Source: Sphingobacteriales bacterium
GTDB lineage: Bacteria; Bacteroidota; Bacteroidia; Sphingobacteriales; Sphingobacteriaceae
DNA length: 5,586 bases
Assembly (NCBI GenBank): GCA_020058405.1
Contig: JAGVEE010000234.1
Coordinates: forward strand, 1 to 5,586
Reading direction: 5' to 3'
Part shown: piece by piece, positions 1-5,586 of the stretch
Layout of the letters: every line of letters begins with the position of its first letter
How positions within the stretch are numbered: the stretch's first letter is position 1
The notes under the pieces: model-generated
Database searches by the model: none
What the model was told of the DNA's origin: nothing
Seen by the model: the letters and a program-made list of their open reading frames with translations, nothing else
Made by a program: the position numbers and the translations under genes

Positions 1-1
1 C

Positions 2-610
2 AAAATAAATAGAGATTTAAATAATAATATATTAATAATTAATAAAACTGAACTAATTTCTGTTACAGATGAAACTAGTCTATTATGGAGAACACTGCTT
101 CCCTATAGATGTGATTTTATATTTCAAAATACTAATAATAATTTTTACGCTTATTGTAATATTGATAGTAATAATGTACCAGTAGTTGTATCCTATAAAT
201 TAAATGCACAAGGTTTGATACAAAATGAAAGTGTTGTATTAAATTCTAATAATACGATTCTTAAAAACATTACTAATTACAATCAAAATACAACCTATTT
301 TTCAGATACATCTTGTTGTTACAATGTACCAAGCATTGCTACTAAAGTTCACGTATCTAATAGAATGAATACATCCTTGGGCATTAAAGATAAGAAAATA
401 CAACACCATGTTAATATTTCAGATAATATACTTACAATAATATCTGCCTTCGATAAGAAAATAAATTATAAATTAATTAATTCAAATGGTCAGTATATCA
501 AAAGCGGAAAATTATTATTCGGTGAAAACAAGATAGATATTAGTGGAATTGAATCGGGAATATACATTATACTTGCAGATGAATATATTTACAAATTTTT
601 TATCCCATGA
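2..610 (+). CDS. C-terminal part of a T9SS-secreted or surface protein (5' end outside window)
   Basis: The reading frame is open from the first full codon to TGA at 608-610, giving 202 residues without a natural start, so the gene begins upstream. The TTG at 215-217 is an ordinary internal Leu codon. The last ~60 residues (about 143-202) resemble a T9SS type A sorting domain: a strand (NILTI), then KLINSNGQYIKSGKL, then the typical IDISGIESGIYII turn and a short basic/aromatic end (KFFIP). In Bacteroidota this domain takes a Sec-exported protein through the outer membrane and is usually cleaved off. The usual YPNP opening is not seen. Residues ~25-80 (LLWRTLLP, NNNFYAYCNID, VSYKLNAQG) look like a beta-propeller blade of the kind found in large surface proteins; this is inference. 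The protein is very rich in Asn and Ile, and the DNA is very AT-rich. The specific function is unknown. The stop codon overlaps the next start. Confidence 0.8.
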   Translation, partial: KINRDLNNNILIINKTELISVTDETSLLWRTLLPYRCDFIFQNTNNNFYAYCNIDSNNVPVVVSYKLNAQGLIQNESVVLNSNNTILKNITNYNQNTTYFSDTSCCYNVPSIATKVHVSNRMNTSLGIKDKKIQHHVNISDNILTIISAFDKKINYKLINSNGQYIKSGKLLFGENKIDISGIESGIYIILADEYIYKFFIP

Positions 611-1176
611 GCAAATCTTCCAAAAATAAATTATCACCCATACAAGCTAAAGAACTTTTGGCGACTCTAAAAAATCGTTTTGAAAAAAATACAGTTCGAC
701 ACAAAGGAATAACTTGGGATAAAGTACAAGCAAAACTAGAAAGTTCAGCCGAGAAACTTTGGATACTCGATAGCATGGAACAAACCGGCGGCGAACCCGA
801 TGTTGTTGGATACGATAAAAAAACCAATGAATATATTTTCTTCGATTGTGCTGCCGAAAGTCCTAAAGGCCGACGCAGTATATGTTACGACCCAGAAGCG
901 CTAGAAGCCAGAAAAGAATATAAACCCGCACACAGTGCAATTGGTATGGCTGCAGAAATGGAAATTGACACACTAACTGAAGAACAATATCAATACCTGC
1001 AAAGTCTTGGCGATTTCGATACTAAAACATCCTCTTGGTTAAGCACACCAGCTGCCATTAGAAAACTAGGTGGTGCTATTTTTGGCGACAAACGCTACAA
1101 ACATGTTTTTATTTACCACAACGGTGTTGAATCTTATTATGCAGGAAGAGCCTTTAGAGGATGCTTGAAAGTATAA
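607..1176 (+). CDS. DUF4256 family protein
   Basis: This is a complete 189-residue protein that I recognise as DUF4256, a family of about this length with no established function. Family-like blocks run along the whole protein: TGGEPDVVGYD (60-70), SPKGRRSICYD (85-95), an ILTEEQY-like segment (TLTEEQYQYL, 122-131), DTKTSSW (138-144), KLGGAIFGDKRY (153-164), YHNGVESYY (170-178) and a closing FRGCLKV. There is no signal peptide or membrane segment, so it is probably cytoplasmic. The ATG at 607 is the only sensible start: the previous in-frame stop is at 580-582 and the next Met is residue 57, inside the conserved core. The ATG overlaps the TGA of the preceding surface-protein gene (ATGA), so translation is probably coupled. 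Its DNA is visibly richer in G+C than the gene before it, which may reflect stronger sequence constraint or a different origin. Confidence 0.88.
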   Translation: MSKSSKNKLSPIQAKELLATLKNRFEKNTVRHKGITWDKVQAKLESSAEKLWILDSMEQTGGEPDVVGYDKKTNEYIFFDCAAESPKGRRSICYDPEALEARKEYKPAHSAIGMAAEMEIDTLTEEQYQYLQSLGDFDTKTSSWLSTPAAIRKLGGAIFGDKRYKHVFIYHNGVESYYAGRAFRGCLKV

Positions 1177-1250
1177 TACCATAAATCATATTGTAGAAAA
1201 TACACTTAGTAAAAATATTTCCTTAAATTAGAATTTTATACTTCCCTACT

Positions 1251-3074
1251 ATGAAATTCTGTTTAAGCATTTTTATTCTTTTATTAATTCAATTTAATTC
1301 TTTCGCACAAAATAAATGGTGGAACAATACCACTGCTTATGAAATTTTTGTTCGTAGTTTTTACGATAGTAATGGCGATGGTCGTGGTGATTTTAATGGC
1401 ATTACACAAAAAATGCCTTATTTAAATGATGGCAATAATAGTACAACAGACGATTTAGGAATAGGCCTTGTTTGGTTAATGCCTATTAACACTTCGCCTA
1501 GTTACCATGGGTATGATGTTACCGATTATAAAAAAGTAAATCCGCAATACGGCAGCATGAACGATTTTAAAACCATGCTCAACACTGCTCACACAGCTGG
1601 TATAAAAGTAATTATCGATTTAGTAATTAACCATACCTCTAGTCAACACCCATGGTTTATAAAATCTGCTGCTAACGATCCTTTCTTCAGAAATTTTTAT
1701 AGATGGGAAACTTCTCCTCCTACGCAAACCGGACCTTGGGGGCAACAAGTTTGGTACCCAAAAAATGGCAGTAATTATTATGCACTATTTTGGAGTGAAA
1801 TGCCCGACTTAAACTATACTTATCAACCCGTAAAAGACAGCATTTTTTCTATCGCGAAATATTGGTTGAAAGATATAGGTGTAGATGGTTTTAGATTAGA
1901 TGCTGTAATGTATTTATATGAAAATGGAAATACACTAAAGAACACTCCCGAAACAATTACTTTTTTAAAAGAACTAAATGATAGTTGCGAAGTATGGAAA
2001 GCAAACTCTTTACTACTTGGTGAAGTTTGGGACACACCACAGTCTGTAGCCCTGTATACCGGTGTGCTCGATATGTGTTTTGATTTTAACTTGGCCGAAA
2101 AAAATATTCAATCGGCAAATACAGGAAATCCTTATGAAGCAAAGCTTGCATTAAACAATGCACAAAATACTTTAGATACCAATCAGTATTCAAGTTTTTT
2201 AACCAACCATGATCAAAATAGATTAATTGATGTATTAGGAAACGACCTCAACAAAAATAAAGTAGCCGCAAGTTTATACTTAACTCAACCCGGTGTTCCA
2301 TTTTTATATTACGGTGAAGAAGTAGCGATGAAAGGTGTAAAACCAGATGAGGATATACGCCGACCAATGCAATGGAGTGCTGGAAGTAGAGCTGGATTTA
2401 CCACAGGCAATCCTTGGCGCCCTATCAATACTAATTATACAACTTTTAATGTTGAAACCTTAAAAGCCGATTCTAATTCTATTTGGAACCATTACCGAAA
2501 ATTAATTCAATTAAGAAATAGAGACGAAGTGCTTCAATTAGGATCTGTAAAAAATGTATTGAACACAAATGCATCTGTTCATTCTTATTTACGTAGTTAT
2601 TATAATGATGATATATTAATTTTAGTAAACACATCTTCTAATCATTTAAGTAATGTGGAATTTACTTTTAGAACAAATAACGGAGCCTCTGTACCATTAA
2701 TATATACTGATGTTTGGAATGATAGTACAATTGAGCTAGTTAGTAATAATGGGATTTATAGTTTCAAACAAAATCTAAAACCATATCAAACTTATATTTA
2801 TAGAAATACATTAACTATTGGTGAAAACATTGAAAAGTTTAAAAGTTTAATTATATATCCAAATCCTAGTAATACCAACTATGTTTATATTGATGGTATT
2901 AACGTACAAACAAATTCGAAAGTAATGTTGATGAATTCAATTGGCCAAGAAGTAGATGTTGCGTATGAGTTAGACGGTAATAGGTTAAACATTTCTAAAT
3001 TAAATTCAGGAATGTATATGCTCTTCATAAAAACAGAAGAGGGAGCTTATAGAGGCAAATTTATAAAATATTAA
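1251..3074 (+). CDS. Secreted GH13 alpha-amylase-family glycoside hydrolase with T9SS sorting domain
   Basis: This 607-residue enzyme is expected to hydrolyse alpha-1,4 (possibly alpha-1,6) glucosidic bonds in starch-like glucans outside the cytoplasm. A signal peptide ends near residue 20 (NSFAQ/NKWW). The (beta/alpha)8 barrel spans about 23-425. A calcium-loop-like DSNGDGRGD lies at 39-47. Region I is DLVINH (123-128). Region II is GFRLD with nucleophile Asp217. Region III is LLGEVWD with acid/base Glu258. Region IV is FLTNHD with Asp321. MPDLN at 184-188 is typical of subfamily GH13_36, which lies between oligo-1,6-glucosidases and neopullulanases, and GEEVAMKGVKPDEDIRRPMQW-type sequence (355-375) fits the same group. 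A beta-sandwich domain C follows (about 430-518). A T9SS type A sorting domain closes the protein (about 534-607: YPNP at 536-539, LNISKLNSGMYML, KFIKY). The usual His four residues after the nucleophile is Tyr221. The nearest relative I can recall is the Halothermothrix AmyA type. The exact substrate is not determined. There is no Sus-type partner nearby, and it lies 74 bases after the DUF4256 gene. Confidence 0.95.
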   Translation: MKFCLSIFILLLIQFNSFAQNKWWNNTTAYEIFVRSFYDSNGDGRGDFNGITQKMPYLNDGNNSTTDDLGIGLVWLMPINTSPSYHGYDVTDYKKVNPQYGSMNDFKTMLNTAHTAGIKVIIDLVINHTSSQHPWFIKSAANDPFFRNFYRWETSPPTQTGPWGQQVWYPKNGSNYYALFWSEMPDLNYTYQPVKDSIFSIAKYWLKDIGVDGFRLDAVMYLYENGNTLKNTPETITFLKELNDSCEVWKANSLLLGEVWDTPQSVALYTGVLDMCFDFNLAEKNIQSANTGNPYEAKLALNNAQNTLDTNQYSSFLTNHDQNRLIDVLGNDLNKNKVAASLYLTQPGVPFLYYGEEVAMKGVKPDEDIRRPMQWSAGSRAGFTTGNPWRPINTNYTTFNVETLKADSNSIWNHYRKLIQLRNRDEVLQLGSVKNVLNTNASVHSYLRSYYNDDILILVNTSSNHLSNVEFTFRTNNGASVPLIYTDVWNDSTIELVSNNGIYSFKQNLKPYQTYIYRNTLTIGENIEKFKSLIIYPNPSNTNYVYIDGINVQTNSKVMLMNSIGQEVDVAYELDGNRLNISKLNSGMYMLFIKTEEGAYRGKFIKY

Positions 3075-3197
3075 GTGTACATATAAATTCTATTTAATGT
3101 ATTTGTGACCTATTAATTACTAATTCATTGTTAATTTGTACAATTATTCGTAATTTAATTTACACAAGTATTACCCAACGCTCAAGCTTGCACAAAT

Positions 3198-3731
3198 ATG
3201 TCTAAATCGTCGCTTCTAATAAAGGCAACAATGGTGTTTTGTTCCATTTTCCTTTTTTCTTGTAATTCGTTTTTCTATCAAAGAAATTTATATGTACCTG
3301 TGAAGGCTAAAGACCTTAAGTTGGAGTATAATACTATAAAAGAATTAGATAGTATGAAAAATATCAAAAGATATGAATTTAGTACTGCAGAATTTAGAGA
3401 TACTATTCTACGTAGAAATCAAACTATAGTAAATAAAATAAATGCGATAAATAAAACAATCGAGGGAATTGATATAGATCCAAGAACAAAATTTGATAGA
3501 AAATTATATACTATACAAGAAATTAATAATGGCAAATATGTAAGAACATATTTTAACAGAGATGTAAACAATAATTATATAGCATATAAAAAGAAAGAGG
3601 TAAGTATTGCAGAAATGATTTTATTTGGATTTGGGGTTTCAGTTTTAACTGCTATTTTAGTAGCAATAGTGAGTATTATAATATCAATTGCTTTACTATA
3701 TGCTATATTTTTTACAATATATTCCGATTAG
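3198..3731 (+). CDS. Hypothetical lipoprotein with a long C-terminal hydrophobic segment
   Basis: I do not recognise this 177-residue protein. The N-terminus has a Lys-containing n-region, a hydrophobic core and a lipobox-like LFSC with Cys22, followed by Asn-Ser, so it is probably lipidated after signal peptidase II cleavage. Residues ~30-135 are polar, rich in Lys, Asn, Ile and Tyr, with a stretch (65-90) that may be helical. The C-terminus (about 139-174) is an almost uninterrupted run of ~35 hydrophobic residues, long enough for one long or two short membrane helices, ending TIYSD. A lipid anchor at one end and a membrane segment at the other is unusual. The ATG at 3198 is the only start: an in-frame stop lies at 3156-3158 with no start codon between. 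A second Met (residue 12) would leave too short a signal. It follows the amylase gene by 123 bases and precedes the peptidase by 31 bases, so it may be transcribed with the latter. Codons are strongly A/T-ending. Confidence 0.8.
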   Translation: MSKSSLLIKATMVFCSIFLFSCNSFFYQRNLYVPVKAKDLKLEYNTIKELDSMKNIKRYEFSTAEFRDTILRRNQTIVNKINAINKTIEGIDIDPRTKFDRKLYTIQEINNGKYVRTYFNRDVNNNYIAYKKKEVSIAEMILFGFGVSVLTAILVAIVSIIISIALLYAIFFTIYSD

Positions 3732-3755
3732 TAAATTTATAATTATTACATTTTA

Positions 3756-3774
3756 AAAATTTATGAAAATTTAT
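3756..3774 (+). repeat. Short direct repeat AAAATTTAT at the peptidase start
   Basis: The 9-base unit AAAATTTAT occurs at 3756-3764 and again at 3766-3774. Each copy runs into or just precedes an ATG (3763 and 3775), and both ATGs are followed by AAAA. The two ATGs are in frame. It looks like a small local duplication of the translation start region. In such AT-rich DNA chance is also possible. Confidence 0.5.
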
Positions 3775-5586
3775 ATGAAAACGAAATTTATTACTAGTTT
3801 TTTAGTTTTATTACTAATCTTCCCAACACTAGTATTTGCACAAAAGAAAAGCATTACCCACGAAGAGATGATTGCAATGAAGCGTGTAGGTCAAGCAAAA
3901 ATTTCTCCGAATGGAAAATGGGTTGTATTTAGTGTTACGGATCCGAGTTACGATGAAAAAGAAGTGAATACAGACTTATGGATTGCGGCGAGCGATGCGA
4001 GCACAAAGCCAAGAAAACTTACCAATAGTAAAGGTTCAGAGGGTGGTTATACTTGGAGCCCCGACAGTAAGCTCCTCGCTTTCTCTGCTAAAAGAGAAGG
4101 AGATGAAGTTGGTCAAATTTATTTGTTAAATATTGTTGATGGTGGAGAAGCGCAACGTTTCACTAATTTATCAACCGGTGCAAGTTCACCACAATGGAGC
4201 CCAGATGGTAGCATGATTGCATTCACAAGCAGAGTATACCCGGGAGCGTATAACGATTCGACCAATAAAAAAATAGCTGAAGAGAAAAAGAAATTAAAAT
4301 ATAAAGCAAGAGTTTATACAGGTTTCCCTATTCGCAATTGGGACTCTTGGGTAGATGAAAAACAAACACATTTATTTGTTCAAAAAATAAACCAAGGAGC
4401 AGAAGCTGTAGATTTATTTTCGAAAATGAATATGGTAAGTAAGCAAGGTTTTCAATTTAATGGCGATGCTTGTTTTACAAGCGATGGCAAAGAGTTAATT
4501 ATAAGTGCTACAACAGAACAAAACGCTTCTGCGTACAAAGATGTTGTTTATAATTTATATCGTATACCAACAACACCAGGTGAAGCAACACAAATAACAA
4601 ATGATGGTTTCGAATATGGTAATCCAAGTATTACTGAAGATGGTAAATATTTAGTTTGTTTAGCTAGCGCAGCAAATAATTACAAAGTTTTTAACCTGGC
4701 TAAATTTACTCGATTTGATTTCCCATCCATGCAAAACAAAACAACACTTGCAGGTAGCTTAGATCGTAACATCAATAATTATGAATTGATTGGTAGTGCT
4801 ATATATTCGAGCATCGAAGATCAAGGGAGAGACCGACTGATAAAAATAAATATAACCAATGGGCAAGTAGAAAATATAACAACAAACCCTAAGGGATGTT
4901 ATACAACTACTAGTGTTTCTGATGGAAATACTCCGGTAATTATTAGCAGTTTTGAAACTGCAAATGCACCATCAGAAATAATAAAAATAAATGGAAACAC
5001 ACATACTTACTTAACTAACTTTAATAAAGAACGATTAGATAAATTAGACTTACCAGAGGTGGAAGAGATTTGGTTTACAAGTAAGGCTGGTAAAAAAATA
5101 AGAAGTTTACTTGTACGCCCAGCCGGATTTGATGCAGGGAAAAAATATCCATTATTTGTAGTCATGCATGGTGGACCAGCGGGCTCTTGGAAAGATAATT
5201 GGAGTTATCGTTGGAACTACCATTTACTTGCCTCTCCGGGTTATGTATTGTTATTAACGGATTATACAGGCTCTACAGGATATGGTGAAAAGTTTTCGCA
5301 AGACATACAGTACGATCCGTTTAAAGGACCGGGAAACGAAATTAATGAAGCAGCAAAAGATGCTATAAAAAGATTTTCATTTATTGATGGAAATTTGCAA
5401 GCAGCGGGAGGTGCAAGTTATGGAGGACATTTAGCTAATTGGATGCAAGCAACTACTACACATTACAAATGTTTAATATCTCATGCAGGTTTGGTAAATT
5501 CTGAATCGCAATGGGGTACAAGCGATGGTATTTATGGGAGAGAAGTAATGAACGGTGGTACACCTTGGATGCAAACTAAAAGTTGG
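3763..5586 (+). CDS. Exported S9-family serine peptidase (dipeptidyl/acylaminoacyl-peptidase type), 3' end outside window
   Basis: There are 608 residues up to the window edge with no stop, so the gene continues. A signal peptide ends at VFA/QKK (Ala26), placing the enzyme in the periplasm or outside. Residues ~35-415 form the beta-propeller typical of S9 peptidases, with TolB-like blades showing WSPDS (98-102) and WSPDGS (145-150), and a family-typical PIRNWDSWVD (189-198). The alpha/beta-hydrolase domain starts near 440: HGGP at 469-472 (oxyanion-hole region), DYTGSTGYGE (500-509), and GASYGG with nucleophile Ser552. The catalytic Asp and His normally lie within the last ~100 residues and should be just beyond the window. 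The family cleaves short peptides, often dipeptides from the N-terminus; specificity cannot be told here. Two in-frame starts are possible, 3763 and 3775. The second gives the more classic MKTKF signal start, and numbering here uses the first. It lies 31 bases after the lipoprotein gene. Confidence 0.93.
   Translation, partial: MKIYMKTKFITSFLVLLLIFPTLVFAQKKSITHEEMIAMKRVGQAKISPNGKWVVFSVTDPSYDEKEVNTDLWIAASDASTKPRKLTNSKGSEGGYTWSPDSKLLAFSAKREGDEVGQIYLLNIVDGGEAQRFTNLSTGASSPQWSPDGSMIAFTSRVYPGAYNDSTNKKIAEEKKKLKYKARVYTGFPIRNWDSWVDEKQTHLFVQKINQGAEAVDLFSKMNMVSKQGFQFNGDACFTSDGKELIISATTEQNASAYKDVVYNLYRIPTTPGEATQITNDGFEYGNPSITEDGKYLVCLASAANNYKVFNLAKFTRFDFPSMQNKTTLAGSLDRNINNYELIGSAIYSSIEDQGRDRLIKINITNGQVENITTNPKGCYTTTSVSDGNTPVIISSFETANAPSEIIKINGNTHTYLTNFNKERLDKLDLPEVEEIWFTSKAGKKIRSLLVRPAGFDAGKKYPLFVVMHGGPAGSWKDNWSYRWNYHLLASPGYVLLLTDYTGSTGYGEKFSQDIQYDPFKGPGNEINEAAKDAIKRFSFIDGNLQAAGGASYGGHLANWMQATTTHYKCLISHAGLVNSESQWGTSDGIYGREVMNGGTPWMQTKSW

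Noticed and set aside
215..610. A shorter gene starting at TTG 215
   Set aside because: The frame is open back to the window edge and the TTG lies inside a likely propeller blade; the real start is upstream of the window.
600..827. Minus-strand open frame of 75 residues
   Set aside because: It is antisense to the conserved DUF4256 gene, has low-complexity Ser-rich content and no recognisable feature; a shadow.
1191..1221. Possible promoter before the amylase: TTG at 1191 and AATATTTC at 1214-1221
   Set aside because: Spacing of 20 bases is fine, but the second element has two mismatches to TAnnTTTG; not enough to call.
1823..2035. Minus-strand open frame of 70 residues
   Set aside because: It is antisense to the catalytic core of the amylase gene; a shadow.
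3102..3138. Possible Bacteroidota promoter: TTTG at 3102-3105 and TTAATTTG at 3131-3138
   Set aside because: The spacer is 25 bases, longer than usual, and the second element misses the TAnnTTTG consensus at one base; chance matches are frequent in such AT-rich DNA.
3136..3143. Palindrome TTGTACAA as an operator
   Set aside because: Only eight bases, flanks do not extend the symmetry cleanly, and AT-rich spacers produce such palindromes by chance.
607..3212. Shared MSKSS opening of the DUF4256 protein and the lipoprotein
   Set aside because: Codons differ and similarity ends after five residues; coincidence.
3732..3763. Inverted repeat TAAATTT / AAATTTA after the lipoprotein gene as a terminator
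   Set aside because: The 7-base stem is purely A/T with an 18-base loop and runs into the next start codon; too weak to terminate transcription.

Overview
This is an AT-rich window with five genes, all on the + strand and tightly spaced. The largest gap is 123 bases. It looks like chromosomal DNA of a Bacteroidota bacterium. Two proteins end in type A sorting domains of the type IX secretion system (T9SS), a system confined to that phylum and close relatives. No Shine-Dalgarno-like sequence stands out before the starts, which is also usual there. The genus cannot be told from the sequence.

Layout: (1) 2-610 is the C-terminal end of a large secreted or surface protein with a T9SS sorting domain; its start lies upstream of the window. 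(2) 607-1176 is a DUF4256 protein whose ATG overlaps the previous stop (ATGA), suggesting translational coupling. (3) 1251-3074 is a complete secreted GH13 alpha-amylase-family enzyme, with a signal peptide, an intact catalytic triad, a domain C and a T9SS sorting domain. The MPDLN motif and overall similarity suggest subfamily GH13_36. (4) 3198-3731 is an unrecognised small protein with a lipoprotein signal and a second long hydrophobic segment at its C-terminus. (5) 3763 to the window end is an exported S9-family (prolyl oligopeptidase type) serine peptidase. It is cut by the window after the nucleophile motif, so the catalytic Asp and His should lie beyond the edge.

The amylase and the peptidase fit a free-living or host-associated polymer degrader that digests alpha-glucans and peptides outside the cytoplasm. 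No SusC/SusD pair, regulator or transporter is present, so this is not a recognisable polysaccharide utilisation locus. I see no mobile element, CRISPR array, tRNA or rRNA. I do not see convincing evidence of a new multi-gene system. The best candidates for a second look are the doubly hydrophobic lipoprotein, the coupling of a surface protein to the apparently cytosolic DUF4256 protein, and a possible nuclease-like motif pattern in that DUF4256 protein.
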